Origin: Candidatus Levybacteria bacterium RIFCSPLOWO2_01_FULL_38_21 | GTDB taxonomy: Bacteria > Patescibacteriota > Microgenomatia > Levybacterales > UBA12049 | Reading direction: 5' to 3' | Length of the DNA: 34,710 nucleotides | NCBI GenBank assembly: GCA_001782475.1 | Contig: MFOT01000011.1 | Coordinates: forward strand, 1 to 34,710 | In this document: positions 21,307-27,348 of the stretch, piece by piece | How the letters are laid out: every line of letters begins with the position of its first letter | Position numbering within the stretch: the first letter of the stretch is position 1 | Translations under genes and position numbers: made by a program | Notes under the pieces: generated by a model | What the model was told of the DNA's origin: nothing | Seen by the model: the letters and a program-made list of their open reading frames with translations, nothing else | Databases searched by the model: none

Positions 21307-21558
21307 TTAACTTAAATAATTTATTAAAATCTTTTTGATATTTCTAAATCCCCAGCCCGATTTTAAATATATTTCTCGTGCTTTTGCATCTTTCCGATTT
21401 AAAAATGCCTCATAAAAAATGAGTTTATATGGCCTGAATGGTTTAGTAGCCTTGCTTTTTCCTTTATTGTGTTCTTTTAGACGATTAGAAACGTCTTCGG
21501 TATAGCCGATATATAAACTTTGGTTCTTTTTACTTTGCAAAATATAGACGAAGTACAT
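21307..21558 (-). CDS. Small GIY-YIG nuclease-family protein
   Basis: The 83-residue product is a single GIY-YIG domain: YFVYILQSKKNQSLYIGYTE, SNRLKEHNKGKSKATKPFRP, YKLIFYEAFLNRKDAKARE and a C-terminal LKSGWGFRN. The first Tyr pair (YVYIL, YIGYT), the Arg and the Glu in REIYLKSG are kept, so a functional endonuclease is possible. Such small proteins (UPF0213/YhbQ type) are abundant in Patescibacteria. It is 8 nt downstream of a hairpin that follows tRNA-Ser(UGA), the same order as the truncated copy at 22300-22419. Confidence 0.87.
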   Translation of the reverse strand: MYFVYILQSKKNQSLYIGYTEDVSNRLKEHNKGKSKATKPFRPYKLIFYEAFLNRKDAKAREIYLKSGWGFRNIKKILINYLS

Positions 21559-21566
21559 ATTTTAAG

Positions 21567-21605
21567 TGGCGAAACGTACAAATTACTGTGCAATTTAACG
21601 TTCCA
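21567..21605. repeat. Second hairpin of the tRNA-Ser/GIY-YIG unit (copy 1)
   Basis: Minus strand: TGGAACGTTAAATTG, loop CACAG, TAATTTGTACGTTTCGCCA. Homologous to 22422-22464 (shared ends TGG-A/G-ACGT and ACGT-YTCGCCA). Lies between the trailer hairpin and the GIY-YIG start. Confidence 0.65.
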
Positions 21606-21637
21606 GCAACGTAAAAATCTCCGATTTTGTACGTTGC
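21606..21637 (-). repeat. tRNA trailer hairpin of tRNA-Ser(UGA)
   Basis: Minus strand: GCAACGTACAAAATC, loop GGA, GATTTTTACGTTGC. Identical to 19210-19241 except for the loop. Starts at the discriminator base of the tRNA. Confidence 0.8.
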
Positions 21638-21723
21638 GGAGAGGGTGGGATTCGAACCCACGGTTACCTTACAGTAACAAAGGTTTTCAAGACCTTCTCC
21701 TTAAACCGCTCGGACACCTCTCC
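21637..21723 (-). tRNA. tRNA-Ser(UGA)
   Basis: Minus strand: acceptor GGAGAGG/CCTCTCC, anticodon stem-loop AAGGT-CTTGAAA-ACCTT with anticodon TGA (reads UCA and, by wobble, UCG/UCU), long variable arm GTTACTGTAAGGTAAC, T-arm GTGGGTTCGAATCCCAC, discriminator G, no encoded CCA. A TATAAT (21732-21737) is 8 nt upstream of the 5' end. Confidence 0.96.
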
Positions 21724-21747
21724 ATACTAGTATTATAATTTAACTTA

Positions 21748-21778
21748 AAGCTAATTGCTAGAAGCTAGAGGCTAATTT
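21748..21778. repeat. CTAG-type iterated repeat
   Basis: Units AGCTAATTGCTAGAAGCTAG and AGGCTAATT upstream of tRNA-Ser(UGA). Same class as 11662-11712 and 16566-16603. Confidence 0.55.
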
Positions 21779-21793
21779 GCCGAACGGGTAAAT

Positions 21794-22297
21794 TTACACT
21801 TTTAACAAATATCCAACAATTATCCCAACAGCGGTTGCAATAGAACCTATTATAAATAATTCGATTGCGCTTCGAAGAGGCCTGTGCTTTACAAGATAGC
21901 CTTTAATATAGCCAATAATAAAAAGCCCAACAAACGCCGAAGCAATAGCTAAGATTCTTGCAATTGGTTGGTCAAACACTAGTATTGGAACAATCGAAAA
22001 AGAACCACCCATTAAATATGCAACAAACATAATAAGCGTGCCAATGTAAAGATTGTCATTATGTTTTCCGCTTTTATCCATTTGATGGACTGCTTTTTCG
22101 CTTGAATACTGACTTGCTGCCATTGATGATGCCTCAACCGTAACTGCAACGAGAGCTGCCAAAACTATTATTGCCTTATCGCTGACTCCGGTAGAGATTC
22201 CTACAACAACACCCGTTGTTGAAACTATCCCGTCCTGAAGACCAAACATAAGAGAACGAAGATAATCTTCATGCAGTACTTCTTTAGCTCTTTTCAT
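21794..22297 (-). CDS. VIT1/CCC1-family membrane protein, short form
   Basis: The 167-residue product has five predicted membrane helices and the family's N-terminal motif: EDYLRSLMFGLQDGIVSTTG followed by VVVGISTGVS. EASSMAASQYSSEKAVHQMD comes next. VIT1/CCC1 proteins move Fe2+ or Mn2+ across membranes. This one is much shorter than the usual ~230 residues because the cytoplasmic metal-binding helices between helices 2 and 3 are almost absent (only KAVHQMDKSGKHNDN). Transport may therefore work differently. It starts 2 nt after the stop of the truncated GIY-YIG ORF. Confidence 0.85.
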   Translation of the reverse strand: MKRAKEVLHEDYLRSLMFGLQDGIVSTTGVVVGISTGVSDKAIIVLAALVAVTVEASSMAASQYSSEKAVHQMDKSGKHNDNLYIGTLIMFVAYLMGGSFSIVPILVFDQPIARILAIASAFVGLFIIGYIKGYLVKHRPLRSAIELFIIGSIATAVGIIVGYLLKV

Positions 22298-22299
22298 AA

Positions 22300-22419
22300 C
22301 TATCTAATTGTTTCAAATAGACGCCTTTTAATAAAGATTCCCTCTCTTAAATTAGTAGTGTAGCCGATGTAAAGACTCCTATTTTTGAGACTCTTGAGAA
22401 TATAAACATAGTAGAACAT
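22300..22419 (-). pseudogene. Truncated GIY-YIG nuclease ORF
   Basis: Minus strand ATG at 22417-22419 codes MFYYVYILKSLKNRSLYIGY, then TTNLREGIFIKRRLFETIR and TAG. The first 25 residues are a clear GIY-YIG N-terminus related to the intact gene at 21307-21558. The rest of the domain, including the catalytic Arg/Glu region, is gone after TTNLR. It lies 2 nt downstream of a hairpin that follows tRNA-Ser(GCU). Too short to be a nuclease. Confidence 0.8.
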
Positions 22420-22421
22420 GA

Positions 22422-22464
22422 TGGCGAGACGTAATAAATTTGTCGAACAAATTTAAACGTCCCA
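22422..22464. repeat. Second hairpin of the tRNA-Ser/GIY-YIG unit (copy 2)
   Basis: Minus strand: TGGGACGTTTAAATTTG, loop TTCGA, CAAATTTATTACGT, then CTCGCCA. Same end sequences as 21567-21605, but different inner stem, so pairing is kept while sequence changes. Confidence 0.7.
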
Positions 22465-22515
22465 GCAACGTTTAACGTAAATTTTGCTTATCAAAATTTT
22501 ACGTTCTTACGTTGC
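22465..22515 (-). repeat. tRNA trailer hairpin of tRNA-Ser(GCU), enlarged
   Basis: Minus strand: GCAACGTAAGAACGTAAAAT, then TTTGATAAGCAAAATTTACG and TTAAACGTTGC. Outer arms GCAACGT/ACGTTGC as in the other copies, with an extra ACGTAAAATTTTG/CAAAATTTACGT inner stem. Confidence 0.75.
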
Positions 22516-22601
22516 GGAGAGGGTGGGATTCGAACCCACGCGAGCCTTACGGCTCAGGGGATTAGCAATCCCCCGCAATGGACCAGCTATGCGACCTCTC
22601 C
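22515..22601 (-). tRNA. tRNA-Ser(GCU)
   Basis: Minus strand: acceptor GGAGAGG/CCTCTCC, anticodon stem-loop GGGGA-TTGCTAA-TCCCC with anticodon GCT (reads AGC/AGU), long variable arm GAGCCGTAAGGCTC, T-arm GTGGGTTCGAATCCCAC, discriminator G, no encoded CCA. Confidence 0.96.
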
Positions 22602-22605
22602 AATG

Positions 22606-22672
22606 AAAAATTCTAAATTCGAAATACTAAATTCTAAATAAATTCCAAATTCAAATATTTAAATTCGAAACA
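22606..22672. repeat. Iterated AAATTCTAAATTCGAAAT-type repeat
   Basis: About five imperfect units (AAATTCTAAATTCGAAATAC, TAAATTCTAAAT, AAATTCCAAATTC, AAATATTTAAATTCGAAAC). They fill the stretch upstream of tRNA-Ser(GCU), whose promoter must lie in or near them. Confidence 0.75.
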
Positions 22673-22756
22673 ATCCAGCAATGAAACAATTTAACAAGTC
22701 AACAGTTGCAAAGTATATTATATCATTATTGGTTTCCACTTTGCTACACTGATATT

Positions 22757-23458
22757 GTGGATTTTCTAAATCTTCTTTTCCCAAAATATTGTATAAATTG
22801 CAAAAGATTAGGATATTACATTTGCGCAGATTGTTTCTCTTTTATTTCTTTTGATACAGAGGGTATTTGTGCTGTTTGTAGCCGTTATTCAATTAACGGA
22901 CTAACTCACCCCCGATGCAAAAAGAGATATTCAATAGACGGAGCATTTTCAAGCATCCTTTATAAAGGAGTTACAAAAAAGCTTATTTATAATTTTAAAT
23001 ACAAACCTCATTTAACAGACCTTCGAAAAATACTTTCGGATCTTTTCTATGAAGGACTAATTCAAAAAGAAGAGTTTTATAGTATTTATCAAAAATCCTT
23101 AAGTAATCTTATCCTCGTACCGATACCTCTTTATAAATCAAAAGAGAGGGCAAGAGGATATAATCAGGCAGAAATCCTAGCAGAAGAATTGTCAAAAAGA
23201 TTCAACATCAAAGCCTTGCCTGCGCTTAAAAGAGTTAAAAAAACAGTATCCCAAGTAGGGCTGTCAAAAATTGACAGAAGAAAAAATATTAAAGATTCTT
23301 TTGAGATAAATCAAAACCTAAAATCAGCTATAAAAAGTCATTATATTTTTCTTGTTGATGATGTTTTTACCACAGGCTCAACTCTTATGGAGGCCTCAAG
23401 AGTCCTAAAAAGACATGGTGCAAGAAGAGTATGGGGATTGACTCTGGCCAGAGATTAA
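22757..23458 (+). CDS. comF: ComF-family phosphoribosyltransferase-like protein
   Basis: From the GTG at 22757 the product has 233 residues: VDFLNLLFPKYCINCKRLGY with paired cysteines (CxxC ... CADC, then CAVC ... C), a zinc-ribbon-like N-terminus. The C-terminal domain has VPIPLYKSKERARGYNQAEI and the PRPP-binding motif FLVDDVFTTGSTLMEAS. ComF proteins work in DNA uptake during natural transformation in several bacteria, possibly with the ComFA helicase and DprA. The frame is open back to an ATG at 22706, but the GTG fits the family's usual start. An extended -10 (TGCTACACT, 22742-22750) ends 6 nt before it. Confidence 0.85.
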   Translation: MDFLNLLFPKYCINCKRLGYYICADCFSFISFDTEGICAVCSRYSINGLTHPRCKKRYSIDGAFSSILYKGVTKKLIYNFKYKPHLTDLRKILSDLFYEGLIQKEEFYSIYQKSLSNLILVPIPLYKSKERARGYNQAEILAEELSKRFNIKALPALKRVKKTVSQVGLSKIDRRKNIKDSFEINQNLKSAIKSHYIFLVDDVFTTGSTLMEASRVLKRHGARRVWGLTLARD

Positions 23459-23469
23459 AAATGAATTTG

Positions 23470-23829
23470 TGGAGATGTCCGGCAGTGAACCGGAGTCCAA
23501 GAAAGTATAATTAAAAACTTCTACAAGCTTAGCCAATTTTTAAATCTCGTAATATTTTCTCCAACTGGCAGGAAACAAATATAACAAAGGTTGAAATTTT
23601 CGGATAGAAAGCCAACCAACTTTTTATCTATAGCTCAACTTTATTTATGCCCATAAAGTCTCGTTGAGAAAAGGCGATATGAACAGCCTATTAGTTATAT
23701 GCGTATAAAGGCATATAAGCTAGGCGACTAGAATTGCTTCTAGCATTTATTTTTTGATCTGTTTAACGACTTTTATCAAGGTCGGCTTGCAGTTTTTAAC
23801 GTGCTTTCCTGTCGATGCAATGCATCCCC
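23470..23829 (-). ncRNA. ssrA: tmRNA (transfer-messenger RNA)
   Basis: Minus strand: the 5' end GGGGATGCATTGCATCGACAG matches the tmRNA start, and its first seven bases pair with CATCTCC at the 3' end (23471-23477). Near the 3' end is GCTAAGCTTGTAGAAG, then GGACTCCGGTTCACTGCCGG, the T-arm, as in other tmRNAs. The mRNA-like part has AAAAAATAAATGCTAGA, like the Bacillus resume site, in front of a short ORF with two stops. Length is 360 nt. CCA is not encoded (the next bases are CAAATT). tmRNA with SmpB rescues stalled ribosomes and tags the unfinished protein. smpB is encoded about 470 nt upstream on the same strand. Confidence 0.9.
23691..23744 (-). other. tmRNA tag-peptide reading frame
   Basis: If the resume codon is GCT at 23744-23742, the tag is ARSNSSRLAYMPLYAYN, followed by tandem stops TAA TAG. 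The choice rests on the AAATAAATGCT context, equal to AAATAACTGCT of Bacillus subtilis. The tag is longer than the usual 8-15 residues and lacks the usual ALAA or AA end. Confidence 0.65.
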
Positions 23830-23888
23830 AGGTAGAAAGAATTATAACAAGAATGATAGTCAAAAGTCAACTAAAAGGAGATTTGTGT

Positions 23889-24251
23889 TTACCTGATTGT
23901 TTGAGTTCTAATCGTTGGAGTGAATTTTTTAGCGCCTGATGACCAATACTCACGTCCTGAGTCATCAACCGTTACTACATTGTATTGATACCACACCCAC
24001 ATTTTAAGGTAGTCAATAGTAAGCGCAGTTAATGTATTTGGAACACCATTTACAGCATGTTGCCAATTGGTGGATCCACTCTCCTTGTAATAAATCTTAT
24101 AATAAGCAACGTTAGGAATCCTAGTCCACTTGATTGTTTCCTGTCCGTAATATATTGGTCTTTTTGCACCGAAGACTTTTGGGGTAGGTAAGACTGTTAA
24201 TAAAATAAGGATAATTACCAAAAAAGAAAAAAAGTAAATTAATCTTTTCAT
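23889..24251 (-). CDS. Small exported protein with fibronectin type III-like domain
   Basis: The 120-residue product starts with a signal peptide (MKRLIYFFSFLVIILILLTV, cleavage probably after VFG). It continues with one beta-sandwich of fibronectin III type: ETIKWTRIPNVAYYKIYYKE, then HAVNGVPNTLTALTI, YQYNVVTVDDSGREYWSSGA. The WxxxPxxxxYxIYY and YxVxxVDxxG patterns are characteristic. It stands between smpB and ssrA on the same strand. No enzymatic residues are seen; binding to other surface proteins is a guess. Confidence 0.7.
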   Translation of the reverse strand: MKRLIYFFSFLVIILILLTVLPTPKVFGAKRPIYYGQETIKWTRIPNVAYYKIYYKESGSTNWQHAVNGVPNTLTALTIDYLKMWVWYQYNVVTVDDSGREYWSSGAKKFTPTIRTQTIR

Positions 24252-24301
24252 AACTTAATTAACTCATATATTTACTTAATATGTCAACTACTTGAAAGAA
24301 A

Positions 24302-24736
24302 CTAATAAGAAAGTTCCTGTTCTGTTTCCCGCTCTAAATCTTTTTTCTTTTTAGCTTCTTTTTTTTGATATTCTTTTTTTCCTTTTCCCAAACCAAGCTC
24401 GACTTTTATAAAATTTTTCGTTGTATAAATCGAAAGAGGGATAATGGATAGATTGGAACCTTCAGTTCTGCCTTTTAGAGCTATTATCTCTTTTTTGTGG
24501 AGAAGAAGTTTGCGGGTTCTTCTTTCATCATAGCCCTCTGGCCTTGCGTATTGATAGGGAAAAATTTTTGCATTTATTAAATACGCCTCGCTTCCAATTA
24601 TTTTTACAAAACTTCCTTTTAAATCCGCCATTCCCAATCTTATTGCTTTAACCTCTGCACCGTTTAGATTGATTCCCGCTTCAAAACGTTCTAGGATTTG
24701 ATAATCAAAAAAGGCTTTTTTATTTACTATTTTCAT
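24302..24736 (-). CDS. smpB: SsrA-binding protein SmpB
   Basis: The 144-residue product has all SmpB motifs: NKKAFFDYQILERFEAGINL, NGAEVKAIRLGMADLKGSFV and IFPYQYARPEGYDERRTRKL. LLHKKEI, VELGLGKGKKEYQKKEAKKK and a charged C-terminal tail complete it. SmpB carries tmRNA to the stalled ribosome, its C-terminal tail filling the empty mRNA channel. The ssrA gene is ~470 nt downstream on the same strand, with one small gene between them. It begins 8 nt after the PP2C-like gene, probably in the same transcript. Confidence 0.96.
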   Translation of the reverse strand: MKIVNKKAFFDYQILERFEAGINLNGAEVKAIRLGMADLKGSFVKIIGSEAYLINAKIFPYQYARPEGYDERRTRKLLLHKKEIIALKGRTEGSNLSIIPLSIYTTKNFIKVELGLGKGKKEYQKKEAKKKKDLERETEQELSY

Positions 24737-24744
24737 CCTAGGTT

Positions 24745-26475
24745 TTATTTAAGATCTATTTGGTAGATTTTATTTTGGGAAAGAATGAAGATCTTTTTAC
24801 CACCTTCAATAACTTCAAAATCTTTTGTGTTTTTTATAATACTAGTCTGATATTGAGATTTATAAGAACCATTTTTATCAAGAACTACTATGCGGGAATT
24901 ACCATTGTCCAAAATATACAAATTATCAGAATCAACATTTGTATAGATTTTTGTTGGATTTGCAAGGGGTTTATCAAGGCCAGAGATATTAAAGCTCTCA
25001 GATTTTCCTTTTGTGAATTTTTCAATAGCTCCATCGGAAAATAAAATCCAAATGGAGCCGTCTATAGTAAGACTTTGAGCTTTGGAAAGGTTAGGTGAGG
25101 TATCTTTTGGAAAATAATTTGTTTTTGAAAATTCATTATCTATTGCAACAAACTTTAAAATTTGCCCGTTTTTATCCAGAACATAAATATTTCCAAAATA
25201 TACCCCAAGTCCCCCGATATTTTTAGGAAGATCACCTGCATTTATTATTTTTTTTGTTTTATTATCTTTTTTGTCTTCCGAAACTACCCCATCTTTAATA
25301 AAGTAGATATTTTTTTCATCTTGGGTAAAATATGTGGAATCAGCGTTTTTAAGTTCTAAAGATAATATCTGGCTTTGACTTTCGTCAACATTTTTTGCCT
25401 CAACTGAATTTATCTCTGAAACAGAAGCTAATGCTTTATTCACTTTTTCTAAGAGTTCAAGTATTTTCTTTTCCTGTTTAGAATTTTTTGGAAATTTCGA
25501 TTTATTCTCGATTAAGATATCAGAAGATAGAGAAAAACTATCTCTTGCAAGGTTTTTATTTAAATCTAAAAGACTTTGGCCCTCATCATATTTTTTTTGA
25601 GCCTGAGGATAAATTTGATTAAAAGTAGCCTCTATTTTTGCATTGTTTTGCGCTTTAATCGCAAAAATAACTGCAAGAATCAGCACAAGTATTACAACTG
25701 CTGCAACAGTTAAGAACATCTTTCTTGAATGTTCTAAGCTTTTTAACTTGGGAAGCTTGAGCTTATCCAAAAGTGGATAGATGTATTCTAAAATGTTCTT
25801 AAACTTAACTTTTTGAACAGGAACGTAATCTTCCTTTGGTTCGGTTAAAATATTTGGTGAGACTCTTTCCTCTTCCTTCTTTTTAATTTCAATTAGAATT
25901 GCCGCTGCCCCTCCTTTCTCCTGTTTGTGGATAATAGGCGCCAGTGTTTCTGCTATATTTGCTGCAGGTTCATGATCTAAGGAAGAGATAAGAATATTTG
26001 TTGAGATAATATCTTTAAACTGTTTGGTCTGAAGAATTATTAAATCACTGTCTTTTAAAAGTCCTGAAGAGGCGCTTAACTTATTTCCGTGCGACTGTAA
26101 GACAGTTCCAAAATCCTCACCTCTTTTTAAAGCGACCTTCCCCTCTCCCTGAATAAAAATATATAAAACCTGCTCGACAATCGAACCAATGACAAAAGAA
26201 CATTCTACATTTTCCGGAATTTTTTTGATTGTTGTTTCAACAGAATTTTTAATTGACTCAAGATCTTTTACCTCAAGTGTAAAAAATTCCTGCTCTAAAG
26301 TTTCCAAGAGATCTTTGCCAAGTATATTTAGATAATCTTTTTCTTCTGTTTCTTCGGTTTCTTTCTCTAGGGACAAAACAGCAAAAAGTTTGCCTGCGTT
26401 GTATGCTTGAGACCAAGAGGAGGGTGATGGTGTGGCTACAATTTTTGCAACAGAGATATTTAAATCTTGCGGCAT
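24745..26475 (-). CDS. PP2C-like/transmembrane/beta-propeller protein
   Basis: The 576-residue protein has three parts. Residues ~1-198 look like a degenerate PP2C (PPM) phosphatase domain: WSQAYNAGKLFAVLSLEKE, GEGKVALKRG (in the place of GDSRxYxxR), GLLKDSDLIILQT, and GGAAAILIEIK at the end. The metal-binding aspartates DGMGG are not visible, so it may be inactive. A single membrane helix is at ~253-275. After a helical linker comes a C-terminal propeller of about five repeats (DNLYILDNGNSRIVVLDKNG, GGLGVYFGNIYVLDKNGQIL, SLTIDGSIWILFSDGAIEKF). The plan suggests a transmembrane sensor or scaffold for the cell envelope. Confidence 0.7.
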   Translation of the reverse strand: MPQDLNISVAKIVATPSPSSWSQAYNAGKLFAVLSLEKETEETEEKDYLNILGKDLLETLEQEFFTLEVKDLESIKNSVETTIKKIPENVECSFVIGSIVEQVLYIFIQGEGKVALKRGEDFGTVLQSHGNKLSASSGLLKDSDLIILQTKQFKDIISTNILISSLDHEPAANIAETLAPIIHKQEKGGAAAILIEIKKKEEERVSPNILTEPKEDYVPVQKVKFKNILEYIYPLLDKLKLPKLKSLEHSRKMFLTVAAVVILVLILAVIFAIKAQNNAKIEATFNQIYPQAQKKYDEGQSLLDLNKNLARDSFSLSSDILIENKSKFPKNSKQEKKILELLEKVNKALASVSEINSVEAKNVDESQSQILSLELKNADSTYFTQDEKNIYFIKDGVVSEDKKDNKTKKIINAGDLPKNIGGLGVYFGNIYVLDKNGQILKFVAIDNEFSKTNYFPKDTSPNLSKAQSLTIDGSIWILFSDGAIEKFTKGKSESFNISGLDKPLANPTKIYTNVDSDNLYILDNGNSRIVVLDKNGSYKSQYQTSIIKNTKDFEVIEGGKKIFILSQNKIYQIDLK

Positions 26476-26481
26476 AGCTTG

Positions 26482-26703
26482 TTATAGTATAACAACACTG
26501 GAAAGAAAAAGCGAAATAGCAAAAACAAGATGGACTACAGAAATAACACTTAGTATTTGCGACGAATGAGGGACATAAACAATGCTGTTCATGGCTCTTA
26601 TCTGGTTAAAAATGACAAAGGCAAACACGCTATACATTATGATTACCAAAAGAAAAGCTACTTTCAGGATTAAATCAATATCGAGAGTGTTTAACAAATC
26701 CAT
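26482..26703 (-). CDS. Small two-helix membrane protein
   Basis: The 73-residue product has two membrane helices (LILKVAFLLVIIMYSVFAFV and SVISVVHLVFAISLFLSSVV) joined by a short loop with NQIRAMNSIVYVPHSS. It is co-directional and close-packed (2 nt after the PH-like gene, 6 nt before the PP2C-like gene). No function is known. A partner of the PP2C-like protein is likely from position only. Confidence 0.7.
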   Translation of the reverse strand: MDLLNTLDIDLILKVAFLLVIIMYSVFAFVIFNQIRAMNSIVYVPHSSQILSVISVVHLVFAISLFLSSVVIL

Positions 26704-26705
26704 AG

Positions 26706-27347
26706 TTACCCGCTTCCCTCTCCATGTCCAATAGAGTTCGAAATTACATGCGCCGCCCTGGCCGGGTTTGGCACACCCAAGGCTTCAAGATTTTCTCTAC
26801 CGCCAGCGGTTTGTACAAACACATCGCCATAGTTAAACAAAGAGCGGAAAAACCCGACTTTGGTGTAATTGACATCTTCTACCAGGTTGAAGTTGGTAAA
26901 GGCCACGTCGTGGTATAAGAGTCCAGAATAGTCTATATCGACTACTCCCAAGTTGGTAATTAAGGTTATATTGTAAAACCAGTTAAGAAAATTTAAAAAA
27001 GCATAGGAAAAAACAATTAAATAATAAAAAATTAAAAAAATCAGAAGAAACTTACCCGATACAAAAGAAAAGGGACTTGGAATAAAATTAACCACGACAG
27101 AGCCAAGTAAAGGAATAAAAAGCAGGAAAATAGTAATTGCTATCCATAAGAAGTTAGTGATTAAATGAGCTCTTAGGAATAGGACGATTTCTTCATGGCT
27201 TTTCTGATTCGCAAAAGTGACTCCATACGTTCTTTCCGCAAAGGCACTTAAAAATCCCATTCTTTTATGAAAGGGCCTTCGGGGCATATCTTGTACCATT
27301 TTAGTCTCGGGCGGATTTACGGCAGGTGCAACAAAAATGTCCGGCAT
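26706..27347 (-). CDS. Membrane protein with bacterial PH-like domain
   Basis: The 213-residue product has an N-terminal cytoplasmic part with RPFHKRMGFLSAFAERTYGV and EEIVLFLRAHLITNF. Two membrane helices (LWIAITIFLLFIPLLGSVVV and FLLIFLIFYYLIVFSYAFLN) follow, and then a PH-like module: YNITLITNLGVVDIDYSGLL, DVAFTNFNLVEDVNYTKVGF and NYGDVFVQTAGG. This order (helix pair then NxxxxITNxRVIxxxxxG) is typical of YdbT/bPH2-type membrane proteins. It begins 1 nt before the SpoIID gene's stop. A Gly/Ser tail ends it. Confidence 0.75.
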   Translation of the reverse strand: MPDIFVAPAVNPPETKMVQDMPRRPFHKRMGFLSAFAERTYGVTFANQKSHEEIVLFLRAHLITNFLWIAITIFLLFIPLLGSVVVNFIPSPFSFVSGKFLLIFLIFYYLIVFSYAFLNFLNWFYNITLITNLGVVDIDYSGLLYHDVAFTNFNLVEDVNYTKVGFFRSLFNYGDVFVQTAGGRENLEALGVPNPARAAHVISNSIGHGEGSG

Positions 27348-27348
27348 A

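Noticed and set aside
23420-23462. CTCTGGCCAGAG palindrome near the end of comF as a terminator
   Set aside because: The 12-nt palindrome has no loop and no following T-run in either direction; it is inside the last comF codons.
23754-23939. 61-codon ORF on the plus strand
   Set aside because: It lies antisense to the tmRNA 5' half and has no family resemblance or start signals.
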